From an uncultured Methylococcaceae bacterium (GTDB lineage: Bacteria > Pseudomonadota > Gammaproteobacteria > Methylococcales > Methylomonadaceae), in assembly GCA_913056195.1 (NCBI GenBank), contig CAJXMF010000003.1:1-64000 (forward strand): a stretch of 64,000 nucleotides of DNA. Reading direction: 5' to 3'. The translations under genes were made by a program, and so were the position numbers. The notes beneath the pieces were generated by a model. That model did no database searches. It worked only from the letters and a program-made list of their open reading frames with translations, and had not been told where the DNA came from. This document shows positions 27,461 through 37,588 of the stretch, one piece after another. Position 1 is the stretch's first letter, and each line of letters opens with the position of its first letter.

Positions 27461-27484
27461 GGCAGTCAACTTCGGTTGACTGCC
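27461..27484. terminator. UUCG-tetraloop hairpin between csp and rimO
   Basis: GGCAGTCAAC, TTCG, GTTGACTGCC: perfect ten-base arms closing a stable tetraloop, 12 bases after the csp stop and 14 before the end of the convergent rimO. No U-tract follows, so it may stabilise the 3' end rather than terminate transcription by itself. Confidence 0.65.
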
Positions 27485-27498
27485 ACCATTACTCCCCG

Positions 27499-28812
27499 CT
27501 ATACCAGTTTTGCCCACTGATCATATTCGTCGGCTTCTTCAATTTCCACTGTTACCCAATCACCAACCTTTAAATGGCTCGCGCCATCGATAAAAACCTG
27601 ACCATCAATCTCAGGGGCATCCGCCTTGCTACGCGCAACGGCACCTTCTTCAACTACTTCATCGACCAAAACTGTTTCGATACGACCAATCTTCTGCCGT
27701 AACCGCGCATGACTGATGTTAGCCTGATGCGCCATAAAGCGCTCCAAGCGTTCTTGCTTAACGGCCTCAGCAACGACACCGGGCAACGCATTCGCTGTAG
27801 CGCCTTTAACCGGCGAATACGCAAAGCAACCGACCCTGTCTAGCTGTGCGTCATCTAAAAATTGCAGCAGCTGCTCAAATTCCTGCTCGGTTTCGCCGGG
27901 AAAACCCACAATAAATGTACTGCGCAGCGTGATATCGGGACAACAGTCACGCCATTTTTGAATTCTTTCCAGATTATTTTCGGTCGCCGCCGGTCGTTTC
28001 ATCAATTTCAGAATACGGGGATTGGCATGTTGGAACGGAATATCCAGATACGGCAGAATTTTGCCTTCCGCCATCAATGGAATGACCTCATCCACATGCG
28101 GATACGGGTACACATAATGCATCCTGATCCAGATGCCCAATTCACCCAGCGCATCCGCCAAATCATAAAACCGCGTCCGATATGCTTTATCGCGCCAGTT
28201 TGCCGATTGATATTTCAAGTCCAGGCCGTAAGCGCTGGTATCCTGTGAGACCACCAATAATTCTTTAACGCCCGCTTCCGCCAATGTCTCTGCCTCATGC
28301 ATCACATCGTCCAGCGACCGACTGACTAAATCACCGCGCATCGACGGAATAATGCAAAAGCTGCAACGATGATTACATCCCTCTGAGATTTTCAGATAAG
28401 CATAATGCCTGGGCGTCAGCTTAATGCCTTGCGGCGGAATCAAGTCCGTAAACGGGTTATGTGCCGGCGGTAAATGTTCATGCACCGCATCGACTACCTC
28501 ATCGGTGGCATGCGCACCCGTGATTTTCAATACCTGCGGATGACGCGCCAGAATTTCGTCCTGCCGCGCCCCCAAACAGCCAGTCACAATCACTCTGCCA
28601 TTTTCCGCCAGGGCTTCGCCGATACTATCAAGAGATTCTTCAACCGCCGCATCGATAAAGCCACAGGTATTCACAATGACCAGGTCTGAGGCCTGATAAT
28701 TCGGTGACACACGATAGCCTTCCGTTCTCAGGCGGGTGAGGATTTGCTCGCTATCCACCAGAGCTTTGGGACAGCCTAGACTGATAAAGCCAACACTTGG
28801 GTGTTTACTCAT
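27499..28812 (-). CDS. rimO: Ribosomal protein S12 methylthiotransferase RimO
   Basis: This 437-residue enzyme has the N-terminal UPF0004 domain ([18 protein letters not shown] with its iron-sulfur cysteines), the radical SAM motif [11 protein letters not shown] and a C-terminal TRAM domain. The start and the FISLGCPK motif separate RimO from the tRNA enzyme MiaB. It adds a methylthio group to the conserved aspartate of S12. It is the last gene of a minus-strand run with dsrC/tusE and tusB. Confidence 0.96.
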   Translation of the reverse strand: MSKHPSVGFISLGCPKALVDSEQILTRLRTEGYRVSPNYQASDLVIVNTCGFIDAAVEESLDSIGEALAENGRVIVTGCLGARQDEILARHPQVLKITGAHATDEVVDAVHEHLPPAHNPFTDLIPPQGIKLTPRHYAYLKISEGCNHRCSFCIIPSMRGDLVSRSLDDVMHEAETLAEAGVKELLVVSQDTSAYGLDLKYQSANWRDKAYRTRFYDLADALGELGIWIRMHYVYPYPHVDEVIPLMAEGKILPYLDIPFQHANPRILKLMKRPAATENNLERIQKWRDCCPDITLRSTFIVGFPGETEQEFEQLLQFLDDAQLDRVGCFAYSPVKGATANALPGVVAEAVKQERLERFMAHQANISHARLRQKIGRIETVLVDEVVEEGAVARSKADAPEIDGQVFIDGASHLKVGDWVTVEIEEADEYDQWAKLV

Positions 28813-28840
28813 AATTTAACTCATTTATATTGAAGGGAGG

Positions 28841-29173
28841 TTACAAGCAGGTTGGAGGCTTGGGCAGGCCGCCGAACTTACAGGCATATTTTAACGGGCC
28901 ATCCGGAAATAATCGCTGTAGATAGCGACTGTTGCCTTTTTCTTCGCCTAAAGCATGACGTATAGCGCGGACAAACATACGGGCGTTAGGTAAATGTTTA
29001 TATGCCTTATAATATTGCTGCATAAACAGGATGATTTCCCAATGCGCTTCAGTCAACGCCACCCCATCCGCCTCGGCCATAGCACAGGCAACGTCTTCAT
29101 CCCAATCCTCCTGGTGACATAAAAACCCCTGATCAGTGGTTTCCAGTATTCTATCGCCTAACATTAATGCCAT
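28841..29173 (-). CDS. tusE: DsrC/TusE-family sulfur-relay protein with both cysteines
   Basis: This 110-residue sulfur-carrier protein has the family segments LTEAHWEIILFMQQYY and GEEKGNSRYLQRLFPDGP. It ends in KYACKFGGLPKPPTCL. Both the penultimate cysteine and the one ten residues upstream are present (C-x10-C). E. coli TusE has threonine at the upstream position, so this protein carries the DsrC-type redox pair. In the absence of dsrAB it may serve tRNA 2-thiouridine synthesis or another sulfur transfer. An alternative ATG at 29164 overlaps the tusB stop as TAATG and is equally plausible. Confidence 0.88.
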   Translation of the reverse strand: MALMLGDRILETTDQGFLCHQEDWDEDVACAMAEADGVALTEAHWEIILFMQQYYKAYKHLPNARMFVRAIRHALGEEKGNSRYLQRLFPDGPLKYACKFGGLPKPPTCL

Positions 29174-29457
29174 GTTTTAATCACTGAATACTGTGTGGTC
29201 AATGTAACCCATTGCGGCCTGTCGATAACATCAACATCCGCCAGAAGTTTATCCTTGGAAACGCCAAAAAGGCTGACATCATCACTTAACACATAAACTT
29301 TACAGAGTTGTTGCTGCAAGTGCCGAATTTTTTCCTGCCATTGATTCTCCAGGCACGCCAGCCATACATTGTCGTACATCAACACAATGCCATCACCGCT
29401 GGCAATTCGCTCCAGCACAGCCACATCCAGCGGCGTTTGCATGATCAAATGTAACAT
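29164..29457 (-). CDS. tusB: TusB/DsrH-like sulfur relay subunit
   Basis: This protein of about 97 residues starts MLHLIMQTPLDVAVLERIASGDGIVLM and has the small DsrH/TusB fold pattern, including a cysteine in the WLACLEN segment. The ORF track extends upstream through the SMR gene in another frame; the true start at 29457 gives family length. TusB works with TusC and TusD to pass persulfide sulfur to TusE, but those partners are not adjacent here. It lies five bases after the exporter gene. Confidence 0.8.
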   Translation of the reverse strand: MLHLIMQTPLDVAVLERIASGDGIVLMYDNVWLACLENQWQEKIRHLQQQLCKVYVLSDDVSLFGVSKDKLLADVDVIDRPQWVTLTTQYSVIKTWH

Positions 29458-29462
29458 CGCGC

Positions 29463-29783
29463 TTATTCCGTATGGGCCAATTTCAGGCCGATGATGCCAA
29501 CCACAATCATCACAATAGAGGCTAAACGAATCAGGTCGGTCGATTCCTTGAACAGAAAAATACCCAGAATCGCCACGCCGACTGCACCCATGCCCGTCCA
29601 GACAGCGTAAGCCGTACCAACAGGCAAGGTTTTGATGGCCAACATCAATAAATAAAAGCTGCTGCCTCCCGCCGCCATCGTAACAAGGCTTGGCCACAAT
29701 TTAGTAAAACCTTCATTGTATTTAAGACTCAGCGCAAAAATAATCTCGGCGCAACCGGCGATAAACAAAAACACCCATCCCAT
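29463..29783 (-). CDS. sugE: Small multidrug resistance family exporter (SugE/Gdx type)
   Basis: This 106-residue protein has four transmembrane helices, the essential Glu13 (GCAEIIFALSLKY) and the motif GTAYAVWTGMGAVG, which points to the SugE/Gdx branch exporting guanidinium or quaternary ammonium compounds. No guanidine riboswitch fits in the short upstream gap before the divergent PilZ gene. It is followed closely by tusB, so the two are probably co-transcribed. Confidence 0.9.
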   Translation of the reverse strand: MGWVFLFIAGCAEIIFALSLKYNEGFTKLWPSLVTMAAGGSSFYLLMLAIKTLPVGTAYAVWTGMGAVGVAILGIFLFKESTDLIRLASIVMIVVGIIGLKLAHTE

Positions 29784-29856
29784 TAAGCACTTCCAATTCG
29801 TTAAAACGATGCTATTCTATAATATTTCTCAACACCGTCTGAAAAAATTACCCCAG

Positions 29857-30603
29857 ATGACCACTGAAGCCGATTACTACATTAAAAATCCCAAGCAAAT
29901 CGTCAGTAAACTGAAGCTGTTAACGACACATAATTGTTTATTATCGGTCCATTTTGGTGACAAGGATGAATCATTTATCACCACAATTATAGATATTGAT
30001 GCCGATAATAAACGGGTTTACCTCGATTATGGCCCTGCCGAATACTTGAACAAGGGCCTGCTGACGGCTGACACGTTTGAATTTCGAACAGAGATTAATG
30101 GCGTAAAGGCGGCTTTCAGCGGCTTGAAAATTGTTCGTTCAAAATTAAAAGGCCAGACTGTTTTCGCCCTGACCCTGCCCGAATCTATTTTCTGGCGGGA
30201 ACGGCGCCGGAGTTATCGCGTAAAAGTGCCGCGTTTTCACGACAGTTTTATTGCGATTCCGCTCCTGATAAGACAGGATGACGCTGAGACAGAAAGCCGG
30301 GTTTTTCATTTTAAACTCTACGACCTCAGCATCTGCGGTTGTGCTTTTTTAAATGACAAAAAAGACTTTGTCAGTCAATTCGTTAGCAACACAACTTTAG
30401 AAAATTGTCAGCTATACCTGCAAGGTATAGCACTGGAAAACATTCACATCACTTGCCGCAATACTAGCATCCTGGAAGACAAAAAGACCGAGTTCAGCCA
30501 ACGCATCGGCTGCAGCTTTGATAACATCCGTGTGGGCTATGAGTCGTCTATCCAGCGCTATATGCAGGATATCGAGCGGGAGCAGGCCAATATTCGCCAC
30601 TAA
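29857..30603 (+). CDS. YcgR-like PilZ flagellar brake protein
   Basis: This protein of about 248 residues has an N-terminal YcgR/PilZN domain followed by a PilZ domain. The cyclic-di-GMP motif pair is present: RRRSYRV near residue 117 and DLSICG near 152. In E. coli such proteins bind c-di-GMP and slow the flagellar motor. The start at 29857 (MTTEADYYIKNPKQI) matches the usual N terminus; an ATG at 29809 would add 16 residues, and neither has a good Shine-Dalgarno. The gene converges on flgL at the distal end of the flagellar cluster. Confidence 0.85.
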   Translation: MTTEADYYIKNPKQIVSKLKLLTTHNCLLSVHFGDKDESFITTIIDIDADNKRVYLDYGPAEYLNKGLLTADTFEFRTEINGVKAAFSGLKIVRSKLKGQTVFALTLPESIFWRERRRSYRVKVPRFHDSFIAIPLLIRQDDAETESRVFHFKLYDLSICGCAFLNDKKDFVSQFVSNTTLENCQLYLQGIALENIHITCRNTSILEDKKTEFSQRIGCSFDNIRVGYESSIQRYMQDIEREQANIRH

Positions 30604-30665
30604 TCTGGCCCAGATATTTTACCAGTCGGATTAGCCGTTCCTGGCACGCCTGGGTCAGGCTTTCG

Positions 30666-31568
30666 TCAAATAAATTTAAACAGTGACAAATTCTGCACCT
30701 TGGCGAAAGCTTGCTGCGAGGCTTGCAGCGCCAGGGTTTCTTGGTTGAACTGACTGATCGCGCTGGCATAATCCAAATCTTTTAATCTGGATTTAGCCGT
30801 TTTCATATCCAATAGATAATCGGCATGCGCATTTTGTTGTTTTTCGATCAAATTAAGCCGTGCACCAATCGACGACTCGGTGGTGATCATTTTCTGAAGA
30901 TGCGGCTCCAGCTGGCCTAATGTCGCCGCTGACGGGTTGCCTGCGCGTAATTGAGTGGTAAAGGTTTTAATAACATCAAATACACTATCAGCCGAGGTGC
31001 TCGTCGTCGGGCCAAACACCTTATTGCCCGGATCACCATCGGCCACGGTCAACCCATCATCAATCTGGATTTTACGCTGATTGCTGTCACCCTGATAGAC
31101 AAATGGCGCGCCTGGCGTTGCACCCGCCTTAAACGGAACCTGCTGGTTCATCATGCCGGCAAACAAATATTCGCCATTAGCGTTTTTAGTGTTGGCCAAA
31201 CTCAGCAACTGCGCGCCCATTTGATCGATTTCATCGGCAATCCCATTGCGATCGGCTTGATTGTTAATCCCATTCAGGCCTTGCAGTCCCAGCTCCTTAA
31301 TCCGGTTCATAACATCCAGCGCACTTTTCAAGCTTGTTTCTTCCAACCCCAAACGTTGCCTGGCAGCGCCCAGATTGCCCTGAAATTGCTTGATCTGATC
31401 GATACGCTGCTGAAATGCCAGCACTTGCGCATTATCCAGTGGCGCTTCGCTGGGTTTTAGAAATTTTTCACCGGACGCTAATTTCAATTGCGACTGATTC
31501 ACCTTGTTTTGCTGCAACAACACTGCATTCAAACCGAGTTGATGACTCCAGGCCGTTGAAATTTTCAT
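30666..31568 (-). CDS. flgL: Flagellar hook-filament junction protein FlgL (HAP3)
   Basis: This 300-residue protein has flagellin-like helical ends (LASGEKFLKPSEAPLDNAQVLAFQQRI near the start and LDYASAISQFNQETLALQASQQAF near the end). The family joins the hook to the filament. It is the last gene of the flgB-L run and follows flgK by nine bases. Confidence 0.95.
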   Translation of the reverse strand: MKISTAWSHQLGLNAVLLQQNKVNQSQLKLASGEKFLKPSEAPLDNAQVLAFQQRIDQIKQFQGNLGAARQRLGLEETSLKSALDVMNRIKELGLQGLNGINNQADRNGIADEIDQMGAQLLSLANTKNANGEYLFAGMMNQQVPFKAGATPGAPFVYQGDSNQRKIQIDDGLTVADGDPGNKVFGPTTSTSADSVFDVIKTFTTQLRAGNPSAATLGQLEPHLQKMITTESSIGARLNLIEKQQNAHADYLLDMKTAKSRLKDLDYASAISQFNQETLALQASQQAFAKVQNLSLFKFI

Positions 31569-31577
31569 AGTGACTCC

Positions 31578-33263
31578 TTATCTGACCGCGTTAATCAGCG
31601 TATCAAAAATCGTTTTCGTCGTCGCAATCGATTGTGCCGAAGCCTGATAGGCCTGTTGTAATTTAATCAAATCTGCTGCTTCCTGATCCAAATTCACGCC
31701 CGATATAGTGCTCATTTGTTCTTTGGCGTTATTCAGTAACACCTCTTGCGCCGAGCGCCCGACCTTGGCCGAATGGGTTTTATTGCCGACATCGGTTACC
31801 AGTTGCGTAAATTGCCCCTTAAAGCTGGCCGTCCCGTTGAGCATGATTTTTTGTTGCTCCAGCCCGGCTAACGCCAGAGCATTACGGTTATCACCTGGAA
31901 GCGGGCCACTAGCGCTGTTCAGACTGCTGGCCGCGGCAATTTTTCGTGGATCAGTCAGGGCAACACCGATCGAATCGGCTGCAGAATAGGTGGGCCGAAT
32001 TAAAAATTCATCGCCTGCAACGGGCGCAGTGCCAATCGAAATTTGAATACCCGGCAAGGTGTTAGGCGGTGTCGCCACCAGATTACCGGCAACGTTGCTT
32101 AATGAAATAACCGAATTATCTGACAATCGTTTCAGGCTATAGCTGGGCCCTGTCCCGACGCTAAGCTGATAATCGCTGCTGTCGATAAGCCCTGTCGCAC
32201 TACTGTCGAAACTCACACTGATACTACCGGTACTGCCGGCAGAGGCTTGTACCGGCACAGCGCCTATCCCGGAAAACAAATCACTACCGGCATTACCGTC
32301 CAGGTCAAACCCTGCGGCATGCTGCTGGTTCATTGTCATTGCAAAACTGGCCGCCAACTGACCTAATGACTGTTGGGCCGGCGTCAGTAAATCATCCCGA
32401 AAACGTATCAATCCCGATAACTTGCCACCGGATAATTGCGGTGTAATATCAGCAAATGCGCCGGTTGATGGATCTTTAACCCCAATTTCCAGTTTTTCAC
32501 TATCCAACGGAGATTGCTGTACGCTGACAGCCATGGCACCATTGGATAACACCAGCGGCTGTCCCTGGCCGATAAAAACATTCAATACATTGTTTCCTCC
32601 CGGCACTACCGATACATCAACGACTTTTGATAACTTACTGATCAGTAAATCCCGCTGATCCAAGAGGTCATTGGCTTTATAACCGACATTGGCATTAGAG
32701 CTTTGTTCGGATATTTTCTTGTTCAGGTCGGCAATCGACTTGGCATAGTTATTAATCTTTTGCACAGCACCGCTCATCCCCTGATTGAGCTGCGTCCTCA
32801 ATTCTTTCAACCGGTTTTGCATGGTAGCAAAGCGACCGGTTAAATTCGTCGCCTCTGAGAGCAGGGTTTGCCGCGCCGGGATCGAGGCCGGATCATTGGC
32901 GACATCGTTCATGGCATTGAAAAACTGTTTCATCGCCGGCATCACCGAGGTATCCGGGCTGGCCATCAGATTATCAACCTGCTCGGCCATGACATAATAT
33001 TGGTCAGAATCATTAAATGTAGATTGACTGGAACGTAGCTGCCGGCTGGTAAATTCATCATATTGCCGAACAATATCGGTAATATGCACACCATTACCCA
33101 AAAACCCGGCACCTGTACGTTGCGCTGCATTCGTACCCAGCTCTACCCGTTGCCGGCTGTAGCCCTCGGTATTGGCATTGGCAATATTATGACTGACTGT
33201 CTGAAGAGAGCGTTGCAAGCTGTTCAGGCCTGAAACGGCAGTGTCTAAAATACCTGATGGCAT
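31578..33263 (-). CDS. flgK: Flagellar hook-associated protein FlgK (HAP1)
   Basis: This 561-residue protein has the N-terminal rod/hook motif SGLNSLQRSLQTVSHNIANANTEGYSRQRVEL and the C-terminal ISGVNLDQEAADLIKLQQAYQASAQSI. Full length. It joins the hook to FlgL and the filament. It lies between flgJ and flgL. Confidence 0.97.
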   Translation of the reverse strand: MPSGILDTAVSGLNSLQRSLQTVSHNIANANTEGYSRQRVELGTNAAQRTGAGFLGNGVHITDIVRQYDEFTSRQLRSSQSTFNDSDQYYVMAEQVDNLMASPDTSVMPAMKQFFNAMNDVANDPASIPARQTLLSEATNLTGRFATMQNRLKELRTQLNQGMSGAVQKINNYAKSIADLNKKISEQSSNANVGYKANDLLDQRDLLISKLSKVVDVSVVPGGNNVLNVFIGQGQPLVLSNGAMAVSVQQSPLDSEKLEIGVKDPSTGAFADITPQLSGGKLSGLIRFRDDLLTPAQQSLGQLAASFAMTMNQQHAAGFDLDGNAGSDLFSGIGAVPVQASAGSTGSISVSFDSSATGLIDSSDYQLSVGTGPSYSLKRLSDNSVISLSNVAGNLVATPPNTLPGIQISIGTAPVAGDEFLIRPTYSAADSIGVALTDPRKIAAASSLNSASGPLPGDNRNALALAGLEQQKIMLNGTASFKGQFTQLVTDVGNKTHSAKVGRSAQEVLLNNAKEQMSTISGVNLDQEAADLIKLQQAYQASAQSIATTKTIFDTLINAVR

Positions 33264-33275
33264 AATCGTTACCTT

Positions 33276-34172
33276 TTAGTTCATTGCCAGCCGAGTTGCC
33301 CCTTTATACACCCGCATGACTTTGCGGGCATATTCTGGGTCAGTTGCATAACCGGCTTTCTGTAATTCATGCATATACTGTTCCGGATTTGACGAAACTT
33401 GCAATGCCTGCCGATATCGCGGATTGTTTTTTATAAACCGTGCATAATCCATAAAGCTTTGCTGCCAGGAGCCATACGACCTGAAATGTGCCTTTTGTTT
33501 TCGGGGTATTCCGCGTTCAAATTCCAGCGTGACTTTTTCGACACTTGCACCTCTCCAGGATTTATCCGCCTTGATATTAAACAGATTAAAACTGCTATGG
33601 CCATCGGCATGTGTCATCACACCCTTTCCCCAACCGGTTTCCAATGCCGCCTGCGCTAATAATATTCCGGCATCGACACCAAGTTCATCCGCCGCTTGCC
33701 GGGCAAAGGGCAGTAATTTATGGACAAAGTCCGATTTGCCTGTAATAGCCTCATTCGCTGTAAACGTCTCAGCGACTGTCGGTGCCGCCGCGGCTGTCTT
33801 TGTCATTTGGGTATGGGGGCTGGCATGGGTCGATTTCAGATAATCCTCAACGCCTAAACGATTAGCCGGATCAGCCGACTTTGGCGAAAGCTGTTTAACC
33901 ATTAAATCGGCCAGCCCAATACCCGGTTTAGCGGCTAAATGCAACGCCAGCTGCTGGTCATACATACCCTGAAAAAATTTACTCTGGTCACTGTCCATAA
34001 TGCCATCAGCCAACTTTGCCTGGCGCATGCTTTTTAGCACCATACCGAGAAAAATAGACTCAAACTGAGCGGCAACTTTTTGCAGGGCGGCAGGATCATG
34101 TTTGCGAGCCGCCGTTTTCAATTTAGCCAGCCCCGAAAATTCGGTATAAACTTCAGAATCTTGTAATTTCAT
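33276..34172 (-). CDS. flgJ: Flagellar rod-assembly muramidase FlgJ
   Basis: This 298-residue protein has the N-terminal rod-binding domain (AAQFESIFLGMVLKSMRQA) and a C-terminal glucosaminidase-type domain (LLAQAALETGWGKGVM and FNLFNIKAD). It opens peptidoglycan for the rod. Both domains are present, as in most gammaproteobacteria. Confidence 0.95.
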   Translation of the reverse strand: MKLQDSEVYTEFSGLAKLKTAARKHDPAALQKVAAQFESIFLGMVLKSMRQAKLADGIMDSDQSKFFQGMYDQQLALHLAAKPGIGLADLMVKQLSPKSADPANRLGVEDYLKSTHASPHTQMTKTAAAAPTVAETFTANEAITGKSDFVHKLLPFARQAADELGVDAGILLAQAALETGWGKGVMTHADGHSSFNLFNIKADKSWRGASVEKVTLEFERGIPRKQKAHFRSYGSWQQSFMDYARFIKNNPRYRQALQVSSNPEQYMHELQKAGYATDPEYARKVMRVYKGATRLAMN

Positions 34173-34186
34173 GTCATTTTACCTGC

Positions 34187-35281
34187 CTAAATCACAATCA
34201 ATTCGGCCCGCAAGGCGCCAGCGGCCTTCAAGGCTTCCAGTATGGCCACCAAATCGCTGGGCGCCGCCCCCACCGCATTCACCGCTTTAACGATTTCATC
34301 CAGCGACACCCCCGGGTTAAAGACAAACATATGATTCGCACCGGTCTCATTAACCTTGACCTGAGATTGCGGCGTCACGGTGGTTTGCCCTTGCGCGAGC
34401 GGATTCGGCTGACTGACTTGTGGATTTTCGCTGATAGTTACCGTCAAACTGCCATGCGAAACCGCTGCCGGCTGTACTCTGACCTTACTATTAATAATCA
34501 CGGTGCCCGAGCGTGAATTGACGATCACCCGAGCCGGTGCATCGTCCGGCAAGACAGTTAAATTTTCTACCAAGGATGCAAACATCACCCGCTGCGACCT
34601 GTCCGCTGGGGCACTCACCCGCACCGATGTCGCATCGATCGCCCGCGCGGTGCCTTCACCCAGTTTCTGGTTAATGGCGCGAACCATTCGCGTTGCAGTG
34701 GTAAAATCCGGGTTATGCAGATTAAAGATGAGTTCATTGGCATTTTCAAATGGCGTCGCCACGGTTCTTTCCACTGTCGCACCGCTCGGAATTCGACCAA
34801 CGGTCGGATTATTCACCGTAATATTAGAGCCATCCGCGCCTGATGCACTCAAACCACCGACCACCAGATTGCCTTGCGCCATTGCATAAACCTTGCCATC
34901 GACACCTTTTAATGGGCTCAATAACAAAGTGCCGCCGCGCAAGCTTTTGGCATCACCGATTGCCGACACCGTCACATCAATGGTTTGCCCCGGCTTGGCA
35001 AAAGGCGGCAACTCTGCGCTCAGCGCCACGGCTGCAATATTTTTTGCCTTTGGATCAATACCAGGCGGCAATCGTAAACCCAATCGCGTTAGCATATTAG
35101 CCAAAGTCTGGCCGGTAAATTTAGTTTTATCGCCCGATTTCGGCAACCCCGCAACTAAGCCATAACCCACCAACTGGTTACTGCGCACACCTGCCATTGA
35201 AGCCAAGTCTTTGATTCGTTCAGCCCATACCCATTCACTGCACAAAAACAACATTAAAAAAACCATGCCTCGCCACTTCAT
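34187..35281 (-). CDS. flgI: Flagellar P-ring protein FlgI
   Basis: This 364-residue protein has a signal peptide and the conserved block [22 protein letters not shown] with the [18 protein letters not shown] motif. It forms the periplasmic P ring. The start at 35281 ([10 protein letters not shown]) supplies the signal peptide; the track start at 35335 lies inside flgH. Confidence 0.96.
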   Translation of the reverse strand: MKWRGMVFLMLFLCSEWVWAERIKDLASMAGVRSNQLVGYGLVAGLPKSGDKTKFTGQTLANMLTRLGLRLPPGIDPKAKNIAAVALSAELPPFAKPGQTIDVTVSAIGDAKSLRGGTLLLSPLKGVDGKVYAMAQGNLVVGGLSASGADGSNITVNNPTVGRIPSGATVERTVATPFENANELIFNLHNPDFTTATRMVRAINQKLGEGTARAIDATSVRVSAPADRSQRVMFASLVENLTVLPDDAPARVIVNSRSGTVIINSKVRVQPAAVSHGSLTVTISENPQVSQPNPLAQGQTTVTPQSQVKVNETGANHMFVFNPGVSLDEIVKAVNAVGAAPSDLVAILEALKAAGALRAELIVI

Positions 35282-35292
35282 CACTGTTCCCC

Positions 35293-35970
35293 TTAAAATG
35301 GAAAAATGGGACTTAAAAAGAAGCGGGCCAGCCATCCCACCTTGCTGGAATCGGCAATACTGCCTTCGCCCGTGTATATGATGGTGGCATCTGCAACCTG
35401 GGTCGACAATACGGTATTATCCGCGGCCACATCTTCCTGCCTGACGATGCCGGATACGCGGATAAATTCATCGCCATCATTCAGCGTCATACGCTTCTCG
35501 CCCCGGACTTTCAAATTACCATTGGGCAACACCTGAACGACGGTGACGGAAACTTTACCGGTCAGAGTATTGTTCTGTTGCGACGTCCCTGTCCCCTGGA
35601 ATCGATGCGTCGATTTCATTTTGGTTTTCAAGTCATGTCCCAGCAAGGCCTGACTGGCAACTCCCCATAATGTGGGTGCCGTCACCGAAACCGAATTATC
35701 CTTGCCGGCATCCAGACTGGCCTTTTTTTTGGCTTTGTTCTTTTCTTGCAAGACAATCGTCAGAATATCGCCGACCCGTCTGGCGACACGGTTTTCGAAC
35801 AGTCGGGTATCATAACCCGCTTGGTAAATTGAACCGGTATTTTGTGCCGGCGGCCTTAAATCACTGGCCTGCGCCGGTGCGAAGTCCGGGTCACGTTTGG
35901 GCAAACTGCCCCCACACGCCGTCAACAGCGACGCCATCAGTACAACGCTTACTATTTTAATCCTGTTCAT
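35293..35970 (-). CDS. flgH: Flagellar L-ring lipoprotein FlgH
   Basis: This 225-residue protein has a lipobox (LLTACGG), giving a lipidated Cys. It also has the motifs [26 protein letters not shown] and a C-terminal [13 protein letters not shown]. It builds the outer-membrane L ring. The start at 35970 is chosen for the normal signal sequence. Confidence 0.96.
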   Translation of the reverse strand: MNRIKIVSVVLMASLLTACGGSLPKRDPDFAPAQASDLRPPAQNTGSIYQAGYDTRLFENRVARRVGDILTIVLQEKNKAKKKASLDAGKDNSVSVTAPTLWGVASQALLGHDLKTKMKSTHRFQGTGTSQQNNTLTGKVSVTVVQVLPNGNLKVRGEKRMTLNDGDEFIRVSGIVRQEDVAADNTVLSTQVADATIIYTGEGSIADSSKVGWLARFFLSPIFPF

Positions 35971-35992
35971 AACATGACCTGCATGTATTGCA

Positions 35993-36781
35993 CTAGAGCT
36001 GTTGGGTAACAAAGGACAACATTTGGTCGGTTTTCGAGATTGCCTTCGAATTCATTTCATATGCCCTTTGTGTCTCGATCATATTGACCAGCTCCTCGAC
36101 CACGTTGACGTTAGAGGTTTCCAATGAACCTTGAAACAAAGGCCCGTATTCATTCTCACCCGGATTACCAATAACCGGCGCACCACTGGAAACCGATTCA
36201 CGATACAGGTTTTCCCCCACCGGCTCCAGACCCGTCGGGTTAACAAAGTCAGCCAGTTGAATCTGGCCTAGCTGAACCGGTGTTGCATTGCCGGGCTGCA
36301 AGGCGGATACCGTACCATCGCGGCCGATAGTGAGTGACATGGTATCCGGCGGTACCGTAATCGCAGGTTGTAATTCCAGACCGCCAGAGGTTACGATTTG
36401 TCCTGTAGAGCTGAGTTTGAACTCACCGTTCCGGGTATAGTTGATATCCCCATTGGGCATCAGTATCTGGAAAAAACCACGCCCGCTGACCGCCACATCC
36501 AGGGAGTTTTTCGTTTGTTGGAGATTACCCTGGGTATGAATTTTTTCAGTGGCTACGGTTCTGACCCCGGTGCCTAACTGCAAACCTGAGGGGAGCGTTG
36601 TATTCTGTGTGGATTGTGCACCGACCTGGCGTATATTTTGATACACCAGGTCTTCAAACAAAGGTCGGGATTTTTTAAATCCGGTGGTATTTACATTGGC
36701 CAGGTTATTGGAAATAACCGCCATTCTGGTTTGTTGGGCATCAAGGCCGGTTTTGGCCACCCATAATGCGCGTTCTGTCAT
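35993..36781 (-). CDS. flgG: Flagellar distal rod protein FlgG
   Basis: This 262-residue rod protein has the N-terminal [35 protein letters not shown] motif and the C-terminal [29 protein letters not shown]. The length is standard. A 49-base gap separates it from flgF, slightly wider than elsewhere in the run. Confidence 0.97.
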   Translation of the reverse strand: MTERALWVAKTGLDAQQTRMAVISNNLANVNTTGFKKSRPLFEDLVYQNIRQVGAQSTQNTTLPSGLQLGTGVRTVATEKIHTQGNLQQTKNSLDVAVSGRGFFQILMPNGDINYTRNGEFKLSSTGQIVTSGGLELQPAITVPPDTMSLTIGRDGTVSALQPGNATPVQLGQIQLADFVNPTGLEPVGENLYRESVSSGAPVIGNPGENEYGPLFQGSLETSNVNVVEELVNMIETQRAYEMNSKAISKTDQMLSFVTQQL

Positions 36782-36830
36782 AACACCCTCCTGATGACAT
36801 TTTTTTGTCTTATCAAGAGTAATGCAGTTT

Positions 36831-37571
36831 CTATGCCATTTGCATCAGTTTGGCCGCAGCACTGGCGTTTTCGTCGGCATTTTTCATAACTTTGGTCTGC
36901 AACTCAAAATGACGCGCTAATTCAATCATCGACACCATCGCTTCGATAGCATTGACATTACTGCCTTCCAGCGCGCCTTGAACCAAGCTGACATCGGCGC
37001 TGGCCGGCAAAGCGTTACCCGCTTTGTCATACATCAGACCATCGAGTCCTTTTTCCAGAGCCTGAGTTTCGGGTTTAACCAGTTTGATCCGGTCAACGAC
37101 AACCAGGGTCGCTGCATTGCTACCTAACGGCACAATACTGATTGTGCCGTCGCGACCAATCTCCAGCTTATCGTATGGCGGAATGGCAACCGGCCCCTGA
37201 GCACCTAAAACCGGCAAACCTGCTTCAGTTTGCAATTGACCTTGCGGTGAAATTTTCAAATTTCCTGAGCGAGTATAGGCTTCCTGACCATCCTTACCGG
37301 AAACCGCCAGCCAACCATCCCCTTTAATCGCCACATCCAGATTTCGCCCCGTTGTTTGCAACATCCCCATGCTCATGTCTGTCGCCGGACGTTCGGTCAT
37401 CGCATAAACCCGGCTCGGATACCCTGGACCAAATACCGGCATACTGCGAAATTGATGTAAATCCGACTTGAAGCCCGTGGTCTGACTGTTCGCCAGATTA
37501 TTGGCGTTCGCCGTTTGCGCCAGCAAGGTCTGCTTAGCGCCACTCATTGCAATAAAGAGACTACGATCCAT
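36831..37571 (-). CDS. flgF: Flagellar proximal rod protein FlgF
   Basis: This 246-residue protein begins [37 protein letters not shown] and ends in a typical rod C-terminal helix ([22 protein letters not shown]). The length and position between flgE and flgG support FlgF. Confidence 0.95.
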   Translation of the reverse strand: MDRSLFIAMSGAKQTLLAQTANANNLANSQTTGFKSDLHQFRSMPVFGPGYPSRVYAMTERPATDMSMGMLQTTGRNLDVAIKGDGWLAVSGKDGQEAYTRSGNLKISPQGQLQTEAGLPVLGAQGPVAIPPYDKLEIGRDGTISIVPLGSNAATLVVVDRIKLVKPETQALEKGLDGLMYDKAGNALPASADVSLVQGALEGSNVNAIEAMVSMIELARHFELQTKVMKNADENASAAAKLMQMA

Positions 37572-37588
37572 GCGCGTTTCTCCTGGCT

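Noticed and set aside
29458-29697. N-terminal extension of the TusB ORF
   Set aside because: It runs antiparallel in frame through the SMR exporter gene. The family-length TusB starts at 29457.
29784-29856. Guanidine riboswitch before the SugE/Gdx gene
   Set aside because: The divergent gap is too short and no conserved motif is visible.
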